Shown here piece by piece: positions 36,080-45,497 of a DNA stretch of 64,000 bases. Within the stretch, counting starts at the first letter, position 1; every line of letters starts with the position of its first letter. Made by a program: the position numbers and the translations under genes. The notes under the pieces were generated by a model. That model saw nothing but the letters and a program-made list of their open reading frames with translations, was not told the DNA's origin and ran no database searches. The DNA is from Clostridia bacterium (GTDB taxonomy: Bacteria > Bacillota > Clostridia > Oscillospirales > CAG-272), in contig JAFULR010000008.1 in NCBI GenBank assembly GCA_017483195.1, forward strand, positions 1 to 64,000. The letters run 5' to 3'.

Positions 36080-37591
36080 TTAATCAGCAAGGGGCTTCAT
36101 TGTTGGGAACAACAATACATCGCGAATTGATGCGCTATCTGTAAGAAGCATTACAAGACGGTCAACACCAAAGCCAAGACCACCCGTGGGAGCAAGTCCG
36201 TACTCAAGTGCTGTAACATAGTCGTAATCAACCTCCGCGTTGCAATTAGGCTCATCCTTCTTCTTGGCAGCTACCTGCTTTTCAAAGCGTTCCTTCTGAT
36301 CGATGGGATCGTTAAGCTCACTGAAAGCATTACCGAATTCAGTAGCATTGATAAAGTATTCAAATCTCTCAGTAAATGCGGGATCATCAGCCTTTCTCTT
36401 TGCAAGAGGGCTGTTTTCAACGGGATAATCGTAAATAAACGTGGGCTGAATGAGATGCTCCTCAACGAAAGCATCGAAAAGCTCAACGAGAACTGTTCCC
36501 TTTGTTGCATTAGCAGGAACCTCAACGTGATGCTCCTTAGCGCAAGCGCGTGCATCCTCGTCAGAGCTCCAAGCGTAATAATCAATACCGGAGTACTTCT
36601 TAACCGCCTCAACCATTGTGAGTCTTTCCCACTTGGACATATCTATTTCCTTGCCCTGGTATGTGATAAGAGTTGTGCCGCAAACCTTTTCTGCAAGCAT
36701 CTTGTTCATTTCCTCAACAAGATCCATCATTCCCTTATAATCGGTAAATGCCTGATAAAGCTCAATTGATGTAAACTCGGGATTGTGCTTTGTATCCATA
36801 CCCTCGTTTCTGAATATACGACCAACCTCATAAACCTTATCCATACCGCCAACAATAAGACGCTTAAGATAAAGCTCTGTTTCAATTCTGAGGTACATAT
36901 CCATGTCAAGAGTGTTATGATGAGTCTTGAAGGGACGAGCGGATGCACCGATCTCAAGAGGAACGAGAATGGGTGTGTCAACCTCAAGGAATCCCTTGCC
37001 ATCAAGGTACTCTCTTATATATTTAAGTATAAGGCTTCTCTTAACGAAGGTGTCCTTAACCTCGGGGTTCATAATAAGGTCAACGTATCTCTGTCTGTAT
37101 CTGAGATCCGTGTCCTTAAGACCGTGGAACTTTTCAGGAAGAGGAAGCAAGCTCTTAGCAAGAAGCTCAATCTCATAAACATGAACAGAAATCTCTCCGC
37201 GTCTTGTTCTGAATGCGACGCCGCTAACACCAACGATATCACCGATATCCCATTTTTTGTACTGCTCAAATGTCTCTTCTCCGATATCATTGATACGAAT
37301 GTAGCACTGAATTCTTCCCTTACCGTCCATAACGTCGATAAAGTTTGCCTTACCCATGTCACGGCGACTCATAATACGACCGGCAATTTTAACGTTCTTG
37401 CCCTCGTATTCTTCAAATTTGTCCTTGATATCTACACTGTAAGTATCGAAATCATACTTAACTTTTTGGAAGGGATCATTACCGCTTTCCTTTAATGAAG
37501 AAAGCTTGTCGCGTCTGATCTGAAGAATAGAATTTAATTCCTTTTCTTCGTCAACAACGATATTTTCATTAATATTATTAATATCAGTCAT
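36080..37591 (-). CDS. lysS: Lysyl-tRNA synthetase (class II)
   Basis: A 503-residue class II LysRS that charges tRNA-Lys. It has the N-terminal OB fold (KIAGRIMSRRDMGKANFIDV), motif 1 region, motif 2 YEVGRIFRNEGMDTKHNPEFT and motif 3 GLGFGVDRLVMLLTD. Length is normal. CGGAGG precedes the start. It follows greA by 15 bp, the frequent greA-lysS pair of Clostridia. No T-box leader is seen upstream; transcription likely comes through greA. Confidence 0.97.
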   Translation of the reverse strand: MTDINNINENIVVDEEKELNSILQIRRDKLSSLKESGNDPFQKVKYDFDTYSVDIKDKFEEYEGKNVKIAGRIMSRRDMGKANFIDVMDGKGRIQCYIRINDIGEETFEQYKKWDIGDIVGVSGVAFRTRRGEISVHVYEIELLAKSLLPLPEKFHGLKDTDLRYRQRYVDLIMNPEVKDTFVKRSLILKYIREYLDGKGFLEVDTPILVPLEIGASARPFKTHHNTLDMDMYLRIETELYLKRLIVGGMDKVYEVGRIFRNEGMDTKHNPEFTSIELYQAFTDYKGMMDLVEEMNKMLAEKVCGTTLITYQGKEIDMSKWERLTMVEAVKKYSGIDYYAWSSDEDARACAKEHHVEVPANATKGTVLVELFDAFVEEHLIQPTFIYDYPVENSPLAKRKADDPAFTERFEYFINATEFGNAFSELNDPIDQKERFEKQVAAKKKDEPNCNAEVDYDYVTALEYGLAPTGGLGFGVDRLVMLLTDSASIRDVLLFPTMKPLAD

Positions 37592-37606
37592 GTTTTCCTC
37601 CGAAAA

Positions 37607-38089
37607 TTACTTTCTTGTAACCTTAAGAACCTTAAGCACAATAGTGCCGGAAGGAGTATCAACACTAACCTCAGCTCCTGCTGCCTTGTTCATCAATGCG
37701 TGACCGATGGGAGACTGATCGGAGATCTTGCCGGAGAGAGGATCAACCTCATTTGAGCCTACAATACTGTATTCAACCTCTTCGTCAAACTCACAATCAT
37801 AAACGGTAACAGTAGAACCAATACTTACAACACTAGAATCGATCTTTGTTTCATCGATGATGAGAGCATTGTCAATAAGTGCCTGCAATTCAAGAATTCT
37901 TGCTTCGTTCTGAGCCTGTTCGTTTCTTGCCGCATCGTACTCAGAGTTTTCGGAAAGGTCACCGAAAGAACGAGCGAGAGCAATAGCCTCTTTAATTTCT
38001 TCACGCTTAACGGTCTGACGCTCCTTAAGCTCGGCTTGAAGAGCCTGAAAACCTTCTTTTGTGTACAACATCTGTTTAGACTTTGCCAT
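37607..38089 (-). CDS. greA: Transcription elongation factor GreA
   Basis: A 160-residue cleavage factor that rescues backtracked RNA polymerase. The N-terminal coiled coil carries ARSFGDLSENSEYDAAR with the acidic tip residues, and the C-terminal FKBP-like domain has the SPIGHALMNKAAGAEV segment. GGAG lies eight bases before the start. It lies 32 bp behind the S41 protease gene and 15 bp before lysS. Confidence 0.97.
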   Translation of the reverse strand: MAKSKQMLYTKEGFQALQAELKERQTVKREEIKEAIALARSFGDLSENSEYDAARNEQAQNEARILELQALIDNALIIDETKIDSSVVSIGSTVTVYDCEFDEEVEYSIVGSNEVDPLSGKISDQSPIGHALMNKAAGAEVSVDTPSGTIVLKVLKVTRK

Positions 38090-38121
38090 AATTAATTCTC
38101 CAATCTATATAGTAAATAATC

Positions 38122-39522
38122 TTAATCAATCAAAATCGAAATTGCCTTTTGGAGCTGATTGTCAATCTCCTCGGTCAATTTATAAAAATGTGTTTCTGCT
38201 GCAATACCTTCAAGCTCAACGGGATAATTTGGCTCAATTCCAATGTTACCGTCATATCCAATACCGCAGGGTGGGAAATACAGCTTTGTTGTAAGCTTTA
38301 ATGCGCCAAAGTAAAGGGGCTCTTTGCTATTTCCATTATAATATGATAAGTCGATAATGCTCTGCATACTTCCCTTACCGTAGGTTTTAACTCCCACTAT
38401 CTGAGCAAGCTCGTGGTCACGAAGTGCAGAAGTAAACAACTCAGCCGCGCTTGCTGAATTTTCATTAACAAGCACTGCCATTTCATATCCTCTGTATTTT
38501 CCGATGTCTGATTTGGAAACATTGCAAGTAGAATAACCGGAGGTTAATCCGTAATTCAATACTTTTACCTTAGTCACCTCTGTTTTTCCGGTGCTGTCCT
38601 TGGTGCTGAGAACAACGTCGCCCTCATTAAGGAGTGTGCTGAGAACCGCTGTTACCGATGCAAGGTCTCCACCGGGATTATTTCTGAGGTCAAATACAAA
38701 TTTATCGCAACCGCTCGCAATCAAGGAGTCCATACATTCCTTGAACTGAGTGGGTGTTGTAAGATCGAACTGAGAAATCGAAACTATACCAACCTTAGGA
38801 TCTCTTATAGATGTTTTAGCAGTAACAGAAACAGTTTTTACCTTAGCGCGCTGAACCTTCATCTCGATCTCTTCTGCTCCACGCAATACGGTAAACTCTG
38901 CATAAGTTCCCTCAGCTCCCTTGAGCTTGGAAACCGCATACTGGAAGGTCTCATAGCAAGCAGCATTGTTTATCTCCTCCACGGTATATGAGGGATATAG
39001 CTCCTTAACCTTTTGCTTGTTCTGCTCAACTATATCAGCAAGCGCAACCTTGCTTCCACCATCCATTATATGAGTAACCTTATCTCCGATTTGAAGACTA
39101 TTTTGCGCAGGCGAATCAGGCATAATAAGGACGACTTCCATAAAATAGCTGTCGTAATCGAAAATGACCTGCACACCTATGCCATAGAGATCTCCATTAT
39201 TCTCGCTCGTCATTGCTTCAAATTGTTCGGGAGTGTAGAACATTGCAAATTTATCGCCCGTAGCTTCAACGTAAGCGCGGATAGCAGCAAGCATAGCTGT
39301 TTCATAATCAACGTCGAAAATCGAGAAGTTTTTGAAAAGAGCATCGATAAGATAAAAGGTATCAGTATAATCAATGGGCTCTCTTCCGTCACCGTTCGGG
39401 TTATCAATATTGTTATTTTTTGTGGTGATCCCGGGAGTTATAACAAAGCAAGACACACAGGATCCAATAACTAAAACAAGGATGAGCAATATCGTAATGA
39501 AGGATAATAAACTTTTTTTCAT
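38122..39522 (-). CDS. S41-family C-terminal processing protease (CtpA-like)
   Basis: A 466-residue secreted or lipid-attached serine protease. The N-terminus has a signal segment with a lipobox-like LVIGSC at residues 17-22. A PDZ domain follows (YGIGVQVIFDYDSYFMEVVLIMPDSPAQNSLQIGDKV is its core region). The peptidase domain holds FVFDLRNNPGG, the nucleophile in NENSASAAEL and the catalytic Lys in GVKTYGKGSMQ. In Clostridia these enzymes trim exported proteins, some during sporulation. AAAGGAG precedes the start. It reads into greA-lysS. Confidence 0.92.
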   Translation of the reverse strand: MKKSLLSFITILLILVLVIGSCVSCFVITPGITTKNNNIDNPNGDGREPIDYTDTFYLIDALFKNFSIFDVDYETAMLAAIRAYVEATGDKFAMFYTPEQFEAMTSENNGDLYGIGVQVIFDYDSYFMEVVLIMPDSPAQNSLQIGDKVTHIMDGGSKVALADIVEQNKQKVKELYPSYTVEEINNAACYETFQYAVSKLKGAEGTYAEFTVLRGAEEIEMKVQRAKVKTVSVTAKTSIRDPKVGIVSISQFDLTTPTQFKECMDSLIASGCDKFVFDLRNNPGGDLASVTAVLSTLLNEGDVVLSTKDSTGKTEVTKVKVLNYGLTSGYSTCNVSKSDIGKYRGYEMAVLVNENSASAAELFTSALRDHELAQIVGVKTYGKGSMQSIIDLSYYNGNSKEPLYFGALKLTTKLYFPPCGIGYDGNIGIEPNYPVELEGIAAETHFYKLTEEIDNQLQKAISILID

Positions 39523-39567
39523 AATATTCTCCTTTCTGCCACAGGGGCTATAAGTAAAGAACGCGAC

Positions 39568-39598
39568 TAAGCGAAACGTAAAGATCCCGTTTCGCTTA
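39568..39598 (-). terminator. Hairpin after the PucR-type regulator
   Basis: TAAGCGAAACG and CGTTTCGCTTA form an 11-bp stem between the regulator and the S41 gene. The following bases on the minus strand are only mildly T-rich, so termination may be incomplete. Confidence 0.5.
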
Positions 39599-39606
39599 AA
39601 TAAGAA

Positions 39607-40692
39607 TTAATATTTTGATGAGATAGACTTGAGATACTTCTGAACCATAAGAGCCACCTTGAATGTAATGGCATGCTCAAATTCACGAAGATCAAGACCG
39701 GTAAGCTTGCGGATCTTTTCAAGTCTGTAAACTAATGTATTTCTATGTACGAAAAGCTTTCTTGATGTTTCGGAAACGTTAAGATTGTTCTCAAAGAAGC
39801 ACTGAATTGTCATAAGAGTTTCCTTATCAAGTGAATCGAGGCTTCCCTTTTTGAATACTTCCTGAAGGAACATTTCACACATAGTTGTGGGAAGCTGATA
39901 AATAAGTCTTCCAATTCCAAGATTTTCATAGCTGATAATGTTCTTTTCAGTTTCAAAAACCTTTCCAACGTCAAGAGCAACCTGAGCTTCTTTATAAGCT
40001 CTAGCCAAATCCTTGATATTGTCAACAACTGTAGAAATACCGATTGCAACCTTGGCATAATATTCATTATTAAGGGTTGTAACAATATTAGCTGCCATCT
40101 TTTCGATTTCCTTGCGTTCGGTACCGGGCTTAATATCCTTTACAAGAACCACGTCCTGCTCTCCAACGCTGATAACGTAATCCTTGGACTTGTCCGGGAA
40201 CATATTCTGAAGCATTTCAAAAGGCATCATATCAGTTCTGCTATAGAACTTAACGAGGAATACGATACGAACCTCCTCGGTATTGAAATGAAGCTCCTTG
40301 CTCTTAACGTAAATATCGCTGGGAAGAATATTATCCAGGATGATATTCTTTATAAATGATCCCTTATCATATTTTTCGTCATAGAGATTCTTTATATTAA
40401 TGAAGGAAACAACAAGTATCTTGGAAATCTTTTCCGCCAATTTGTCATCACCGTCAACAAATACATAGTACTCTGATTTGGATCCTGCAGTAATAGGACT
40501 ATATGTAGTTCCGTTAAGTATAAAGGACTTGGGAGAATATGTTATCTCCTCAGCAACTCCCTGGCGAACCTCACCGATTTTGGTAAGCTCGGAGCAAGCA
40601 ACAACGACACCGCTCTCATCAACAACGCCGATAACTCGCTCAACCGCATCTTTCATCTGATGAACAACGCCCTGAAACAATCTGTTAGACAT
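39607..40692 (-). CDS. CdaR/PucR-family transcriptional regulator
   Basis: A 361-residue regulator with an N-terminal sensory part (VIGVVDESGVVVACS), a central GGDEF-like region of the CdaR type (about residues 130-260) and a C-terminal PucR helix-turn-helix, FFENNLNVSETSRKLFVHRNTLVYRLEKI. Relatives sense sugar diacids or purine-breakdown products, but in Clostridia many have no known ligand, and no matching catabolic genes lie here. GAGAGG precedes the start and the gene has its own promoter. Confidence 0.88.
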   Translation of the reverse strand: MSNRLFQGVVHQMKDAVERVIGVVDESGVVVACSELTKIGEVRQGVAEEITYSPKSFILNGTTYSPITAGSKSEYYVFVDGDDKLAEKISKILVVSFINIKNLYDEKYDKGSFIKNIILDNILPSDIYVKSKELHFNTEEVRIVFLVKFYSRTDMMPFEMLQNMFPDKSKDYVISVGEQDVVLVKDIKPGTERKEIEKMAANIVTTLNNEYYAKVAIGISTVVDNIKDLARAYKEAQVALDVGKVFETEKNIISYENLGIGRLIYQLPTTMCEMFLQEVFKKGSLDSLDKETLMTIQCFFENNLNVSETSRKLFVHRNTLVYRLEKIRKLTGLDLREFEHAITFKVALMVQKYLKSISSKY

Positions 40693-40744
40693 AAATAAAA
40701 CCTCTCATTCATAAGCTTTAAAAGTTTTGTACATACTACACTAT

Positions 40745-40773
40745 ATAATACACTATTTTTTGTTATTTTTCAA
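40745..40773 (-). promoter_or_regulatory. Sigma-A promoter of the PucR-type regulator
   Basis: On the minus strand TTGAAA (40768-40773), a 17-bp spacer and TATTAT (40745-40750). Confidence 0.6.
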
Positions 40774-40842
40774 TAGGTATTTTGATATTTTCTCTAATTT
40801 TTTTTGTGCTTTTTGGTATATATCTTATGGAAGATCATTAAT

Positions 40843-41589
40843 TCATGTCAATTCAAACTCGTAAACCGCGCACGAAAGCGCAAAAACTGCTGCCGTCTCA
40901 GCTCTTAGTATCCTATTCCCCAAGCCTATAGGCATAAAACCACATTCTGATGCAATGCTTGCTTCGCGTTCTGAAAATCCGCCTTCACTTCCTATTATAA
41001 TAGATATGTCAGAAATCGATTTTTCAGATCTCAACGATTTTAGAGCAACACCCATCGGCATGGTTCCTTTACCCTCATAACAAAATAAAACAACATCCGA
41101 TCGTCGTGCGGCAGAAAGCATACCGTCAAAACTAACGGTGGGATTTACAGTTGGCACAATACCCCTGCCGCATTGTTTGGCAGCCTCTAACGCAATCTTG
41201 TTTCTGCGTTCTGTTTTGCGTGATTCAGCATCTGCCTTTACCTTAACAACACATCTTTCACTTTCAAACGGTGTAATGTCGAAGGCTCCGCACTCAATTG
41301 CTTTCTGAACTATAAAATCAAGCTTTTCACCTTTAGGAAGAGCCTGAAACAGATGGATCTTAACCGGGAGCTCGGACAATGACTTTGTCTTATCAACAAT
41401 TCTCGCTCTTACCTCTCCTTCAAGAAACTGCTCAAGAATACAGTTATATTCAACAGCATTATTATCACAAGCAGTAATATATTCACCTGCAGCCATTCTG
41501 AGTGATCTGGATATATGATGAGCATCGTCGCCTGTAATTGAAATCACATCTCCTATGATCTGATTTTCATTAATAAAGAACTTGGGCAT
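40843..41589 (-). CDS. rsmE: 16S rRNA (uracil-1498-N3)-methyltransferase
   Basis: A 248-residue SPOUT-class methyltransferase that methylates U1498 of 16S rRNA. The N-terminal PUA-like domain has GDDAHHISRSLRM. The knotted SAM site has QKAIECGAFDITPFESER, IIGSEGGFSEREA and LGNRILRAETAAVFAL. The start at 41589 follows GGAGG by five bases; six extra codons upstream are rejected. It has a consensus promoter and stands between the SPFH operon terminator and the PucR-type gene. Confidence 0.95.
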   Translation of the reverse strand: MPKFFINENQIIGDVISITGDDAHHISRSLRMAAGEYITACDNNAVEYNCILEQFLEGEVRARIVDKTKSLSELPVKIHLFQALPKGEKLDFIVQKAIECGAFDITPFESERCVVKVKADAESRKTERRNKIALEAAKQCGRGIVPTVNPTVSFDGMLSAARRSDVVLFCYEGKGTMPMGVALKSLRSEKSISDISIIIGSEGGFSEREASIASECGFMPIGLGNRILRAETAAVFALSCAVYEFELT

Positions 41590-41628
41590 ATAACCTCCAC
41601 CTAACATTTTATTATAAAAACTACATAT

Positions 41629-41657
41629 ATTATACTATAGTAAAGCATTTTTGTCAA
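41629..41657 (-). promoter_or_regulatory. Consensus sigma-A promoter of rsmE
   Basis: On the minus strand TTGACA (41652-41657), a 17-bp spacer and TATAAT (41629-41634), 39 bp before the start. Confidence 0.82.
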
Positions 41658-41671
41658 AGGTTTTATAAAAA

Positions 41672-41698
41672 GAAAGACACAGAAATTCTGTGTCTTTC
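41672..41698 (-). terminator. Terminator of the NfeD-SPFH operon
   Basis: GAAAGACACAGAA and TTCTGTGTCTTTC form a 13-bp stem; on the minus strand TTTTTATAA follows. Confidence 0.85.
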
Positions 41699-41723
41699 AA
41701 ATTATATATAAGTAAGCTTGATA

Positions 41724-42653
41724 TTATGCCTTAAAAATCTCGGATGCGCTGGAAGCAAGTCCTGCAAGACCCTGAATTTCAGAAGGAATGATGATCTTTG
41801 TAGCCTGACCGTCAGCTGCCTTCTGGAATGCCTCAAGGCTCTTGATTGCAAGAACTTCCTTAGAAGGCTCAGATGCGTTAACCATCTTGATACCCTCAGC
41901 AGTTGCCTGCTGAACCTGAAGAATAGCCTCAGCTTCACCTTCTGCCTCACAGATCATAGCTTCTCTGCGTGCTTCAGCAGCAAGGATTTCAGCCTGCTTC
42001 TTACCCTCTGCCTCGAGGATGTCAGCCTGCTTCTTACCTTCAGCAACAAGGATAGCAGCCTTTCTCTCACCCTCTGCAAGGATGATCTGTTCGCGGCGCT
42101 TACGCTCTGCGATCATCTGCTTTTCCATAGCTTCTGCAAGCTCATTGTCGGAAATAATGATGTTCTTAAGCTCAACACGAGTTACTCTGATACCCCAAGC
42201 GTCAGTAGCCTCATCCAAAATAGCTCTCATTCTGGAATTGATAAGGTCGCGGGATGTGAGAGTAGCATCAAGCTCAAGCTCACCGATGATGTTACGAAGT
42301 GTGGTAGCTGTGAGATGCTCAATAGCTGCCAAGGGATTAGCATGGCCGTAAGCGAAAAGCTTGCAGTCAGTAATCTGATAGAATACAACTGTATCTACCT
42401 CCATACGAACGTTATCCTTTGTGATAACGGGCTGGGGAGGATAATCAGCAACCTGCTCCTTGAGGTCAAGGATCTTAGCTGCTCTTTCAATGAAGGGTAT
42501 CTTAATGTGAAGACCTGTGTGCCATGTTCTACCGTAAACACCAAGTCTTTCCATAACGTACGCCTTGGACTGAGGAACGATTCTAAGGTTACAAATTGCA
42601 AGAACCAATAAGGCGAAGAGCACAATGGCTGCAACAATAATAAATTCTAACAT
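41724..42653 (-). CDS. SPFH-domain (stomatin/prohibitin-like) membrane protein
   Basis: A 309-residue band-7 protein: one N-terminal membrane segment (residues 3-22), the SPFH domain (IVPQSKAYVMERLGVYGRTWHTGLH, then DWRV-like region WGIRVTRVELKNI), and a long Ala/Glu-rich coiled coil with repeated AEGKKQADILEAEGKKQAEIL units. It ends in a Gly/Ala-rich tail. Such proteins form large membrane assemblies and guard membrane order or proteolysis. It follows an NfeD gene by 16 bp; the pair is a known functional unit. Confidence 0.93.
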   Translation of the reverse strand: MLEFIIVAAIVLFALLVLAICNLRIVPQSKAYVMERLGVYGRTWHTGLHIKIPFIERAAKILDLKEQVADYPPQPVITKDNVRMEVDTVVFYQITDCKLFAYGHANPLAAIEHLTATTLRNIIGELELDATLTSRDLINSRMRAILDEATDAWGIRVTRVELKNIIISDNELAEAMEKQMIAERKRREQIILAEGERKAAILVAEGKKQADILEAEGKKQAEILAAEARREAMICEAEGEAEAILQVQQATAEGIKMVNASEPSKEVLAIKSLEAFQKAADGQATKIIIPSEIQGLAGLASSASEIFKA

Positions 42654-42669
42654 CTTTCTAACCTCCTAA

Positions 42670-43125
42670 TTATTTCTCTCTTGAACAAACGAGCTTAACG
42701 CCGTCAATTCTTTCAACAACTACGATAGTGCCTTCTTCTACAACGTCGTTCTCATCTGTGGAACGAGCGCTCCAGATAGCACCCTTAAGGTTTACAGTAC
42801 CCTTGGAATGAATATTGGAGATATCCTCAACTACAAGGCATCTTTCACCAATAAGAGCTGTAAGGTTTGTCTTACCTCTCTTCATCTTCTTAACCTTCTT
42901 ATTGAAAGCGATTTTGAAAATAAGGAAAGAAACGATAGAAACAAGTGCAAAAGCTGCAAATTGAATCCAGAAATCACTTTCCTCTTTCGCGAAGAAAGAA
43001 ATCAAGAGAGCTACCGCGGCGGCAGGCATGAACCAAACCGTTACAACATCACTTGTACGCACCTCGAATATTATACATACAACGAGTACTACAAGCCATA
43101 AAAGACATAAAGCATATTCAACCAT
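42670..43125 (-). CDS. Short NfeD-family membrane protein
   Basis: A 151-residue NfeD1b-type protein with three to four membrane helices (residues about 3-22, 27-45, 53-73) and a C-terminal OB-fold domain (ALIGERCLVVEDISNIHSKGTVNLKGAIWSARS). The NfeD OB domain partners with SPFH proteins such as the one encoded next. The start at 43125 has GAGGAG nine bases upstream; a longer reading by 17 codons is rejected. Confidence 0.92.
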   Translation of the reverse strand: MVEYALCLLWLVVLVVCIIFEVRTSDVVTVWFMPAAAVALLISFFAKEESDFWIQFAAFALVSIVSFLIFKIAFNKKVKKMKRGKTNLTALIGERCLVVEDISNIHSKGTVNLKGAIWSARSTDENDVVEEGTIVVVERIDGVKLVCSREK

Positions 43126-43243
43126 ACATTTTTCTCCTCTGCTATGTAGAATTTGAACTGAGAGTAATTTATTCAAAATTCTTTACGAAATAGCCCAATC
43201 GAATAAATTGCCACACTTAGTTCATTATTTTAGTGTTACTACA

Positions 43244-43272
43244 ATCTTACCACACTTTCACCCCTATGTCAA
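43244..43272 (-). promoter_or_regulatory. Sigma-A promoter of the NfeD-SPFH operon
   Basis: On the minus strand TTGACA (43267-43272), a 17-bp spacer and TAAGAT (43244-43249) with a TGG extension. The leader to the NfeD start is about 110 bases; no clear structure is recognised in it. Confidence 0.6.
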
Positions 43273-43321
43273 CAATTATTTTTGATTTTTTTCATATTTT
43301 TTTACATTTTTAAAAAATTAC

Positions 43322-43350
43322 TTGTTTATCTTATAAATATATGCTATAAT
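43322..43350 (+). promoter_or_regulatory. Sigma-A promoter of the lepB-to-thrC run
   Basis: TTGTTT (43322-43327), a 17-bp spacer and TATAAT (43345-43350) with a TGC extension, 46 bp before lepB. Confidence 0.65.
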
Positions 43351-43396
43351 TGTAAAGAATAATTTGAAACTAACGTTATTTTTTATGGAGGTAGTA

Positions 43397-43999
43397 ATGG
43401 ATTTCAGCAAATTTTTCAATGATAAATCAACCCAAAACATTAAATCCAAAACATCTTCCCTCTTATTTGATGTTTTTGAAACATTATTAACTTGCTTCAT
43501 AATGATTATAATTCTGAACTCATTTTTCATCAGAACCTGCACCGTTGAGGGAAGCTCCATGCTTGGCACTCTTGAGGACGGTGACACCCTTATTATAAGC
43601 GATCTGTTTTACTCACCGAACGAGGGTGACATAGTTGTTTTCCACGATACCGATGAGTTGCACAAATTCATTGTAAAACGAATTATAGCAACCGGAAACA
43701 AATGGGTATGTATAGACTATGACAACCTCCTCGTGTATGTTTCCGACGACAATTCATTCACTGATAATGAAGTAATCGATGAATCAGACTATATGTATCT
43801 CGATATCGGAAGATATAAGGGTTATCGAGGAACTTACACCGTTTACGTTCCCGAAGGATACCTCTTCGTTCTCGGTGACAACCGCAATCATTCGGTTGAC
43901 AGTCGCTCCGAGGTAATCGGGCTTGTAGATGAGAAAACCGTAATCGGTAAAGTAATATTCAGAATTTTCCCCTATGATAGATTAGGAATTGTAGAATAA
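43397..43999 (+). CDS. lepB: Type I signal peptidase
   Basis: A 200-residue membrane-anchored signal peptidase that removes signal peptides from exported proteins. One membrane helix (about residues 26-46) is followed by the catalytic Ser in VEGSSMLGTL, the catalytic Lys in FIVKRIIATG and the box E motif VLGDNRNHSVDSR. Between Lys and box E is a short insert with acidic residues. GGAGG lies six bases before the start at 43397; an upstream reading of 11 codons is rejected. It heads a plus-strand series to thrC. Confidence 0.93.
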   Translation: MDFSKFFNDKSTQNIKSKTSSLLFDVFETLLTCFIMIIILNSFFIRTCTVEGSSMLGTLEDGDTLIISDLFYSPNEGDIVVFHDTDELHKFIVKRIIATGNKWVCIDYDNLLVYVSDDNSFTDNEVIDESDYMYLDIGRYKGYRGTYTVYVPEGYLFVLGDNRNHSVDSRSEVIGLVDEKTVIGKVIFRIFPYDRLGIVE

Positions 44000-44020
44000 A
44001 TTCAGAAACGGAGAAAAATT

Positions 44021-44884
44021 ATGCCATCAGAACAGATACAGTGGTTTCCCGGGCATATGGCGAAAACCCGCCGAATGATAACCGAAAACCTTAAAAACGT
44101 TGACGTTGTAATAGAAATACTTGACGCGAGAATTCCAAAAAGCTCAAGAAATCCTGAAATTGCCAAAATGACCGAGCAGAAGCCAACCATACTTCTCCTC
44201 AATAAAGCAACTCTAGCAGATCCCGAAATGACTAAAAAGTGGTGTGAATACTATTCTAAAGGACAAACGATATGTATAACCACCGACTGCTTAAGCGGTA
44301 TGGGCATAAATAAGCTAACCGAAGCAGTAAATAAGGTGCTTGCCGCCAAGCTTGAGCGTTATGAGGCCAAGGGAATGTCCGGCAGAAAGCTCAAGGCTAT
44401 GATCGTGGGAATTCCCAACGTGGGCAAATCCTCACTCATAAACAGAATTTGCGGCAGCAAAAAGGCAAAGGTCGAGAACCGCCCCGGCGTAACGGTTGAC
44501 AAGCAATGGGTAGCAACAAATATCGGCCTTGATCTTATGGATATGCCCGGTGTTCTCTGGCCTAAGTTTGACGATAGAATCATTGGCGAAAACCTTGCTC
44601 TCACAGGCGCAATTAAAGATAAAATACTTGATATTGAATCCCTTGCTATAGTTCTCTGCTCCCGTTTGCGCAAATACTATCCCGAAATGCTCTGCGCCAG
44701 ATATAAGCTTGGATGCATCGCTGATTATGAAGACTACACCGATTTACAGCTTTTTGAGGCTATCGGTAAAAAGCGCGGATTTTTAGTGAGCGGTGGAGAG
44801 ATCGACTACGAGCGCACCGCAAATATGCTTCTTGACGAATTCAGAAGCGCTAAAATAGGAAAAATAACACTCGACAGGATATAG
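44021..44884 (+). CDS. ylqF: Ribosome biogenesis GTPase YlqF (RbgA)
   Basis: A 287-residue circularly permuted GTPase that matures the 50S subunit. The N-terminal WFPGHMAKTRR is diagnostic. The GTPase motifs come in permuted order: G4-like LLNKATL, then G1 GIPNVGKSSLINR, then G3 DMPGVLWP. The C-terminal helical RNA-binding domain follows. GGAG lies eight bases before the start. It is 21 bp after lepB and 8 bp before rnhB, the arrangement common in Firmicutes. Confidence 0.96.
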   Translation: MPSEQIQWFPGHMAKTRRMITENLKNVDVVIEILDARIPKSSRNPEIAKMTEQKPTILLLNKATLADPEMTKKWCEYYSKGQTICITTDCLSGMGINKLTEAVNKVLAAKLERYEAKGMSGRKLKAMIVGIPNVGKSSLINRICGSKKAKVENRPGVTVDKQWVATNIGLDLMDMPGVLWPKFDDRIIGENLALTGAIKDKILDIESLAIVLCSRLRKYYPEMLCARYKLGCIADYEDYTDLQLFEAIGKKRGFLVSGGEIDYERTANMLLDEFRSAKIGKITLDRI

Positions 44885-44892
44885 ATAATACT

Positions 44893-45495
44893 ATGCTTGA
44901 ATACACCATTGAACAATCCCTTATTGATGAGGGTTACACTTACGTTTGCGGAGTTGACGAGGCAGGAAGAGGTCCCCTTTGCGGTCCCGTTGTTGCCGCC
45001 GCGTGCATACTTCCGGTAGGTCTTTACATAGAAGGATTAAACGATTCAAAGAAGCTTTCTCCCAAAAAGAGAAAGCAGGTTTTTGAAGAAATCAAAAAGC
45101 ACGCTATAGCTTACTGCATAGCACAAGCAAGCGTTGAGGAGATCGATGCGCTCAATATTCTTGAAGCGGATATGCTCGCTATGAATAGAGCTGTCGAGGG
45201 TCTTTGCGTAAAAGCAGACTTTGCGATCATAGACGGAAACATAAGCAGAGGCTTCAATATACCCACTATGACAGTTATTAAAGGAGATGCTACAAGCCCC
45301 TCGATCGCCGCCGCATCCATACTTGCAAAGGTAACGAGGGATGAAATGTGTGAGCAGATGGATAAGGATTATCCGCAATACGGCATCGCAAAGCACAAGG
45401 GCTATGGGACAAAGCAGCATATGGATGCCCTAAGGCAGTACGGTCCCTCCCCCATCCACCGCAAAAAATTCATCAGATTTCTGGACGAAAAATAA
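44893..45495 (+). CDS. rnhB: Ribonuclease HII
   Basis: A 200-residue type 2 RNase H that removes RNA from RNA-DNA hybrids, including single ribonucleotides. It shows VCGVDEAGRGPLCGPVVAAA with the Asp-Glu pair and the GRG motif, NDSKKLSPKKR, and the later catalytic Asp in FAIIDGN and AASILAKVTRD. Length is normal. Its ribosome site is weak, so translation is probably coupled to ylqF, whose stop is five bases upstream. Confidence 0.96.
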   Translation: MLEYTIEQSLIDEGYTYVCGVDEAGRGPLCGPVVAAACILPVGLYIEGLNDSKKLSPKKRKQVFEEIKKHAIAYCIAQASVEEIDALNILEADMLAMNRAVEGLCVKADFAIIDGNISRGFNIPTMTVIKGDATSPSIAAASILAKVTRDEMCEQMDKDYPQYGIAKHKGYGTKQHMDALRQYGPSPIHRKKFIRFLDEK

Positions 45496-45497
45496 TT

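Noticed and set aside
37592-38121. T-box or lysine riboswitch for lysS
   Set aside because: lysS follows greA by 15 bp and no leader is available for such an RNA.
39568-39598. Operator for the PucR-type regulator
   Set aside because: The inverted repeat lies at the end of the gene, not at its promoter, so a weak terminator is the simpler reading.
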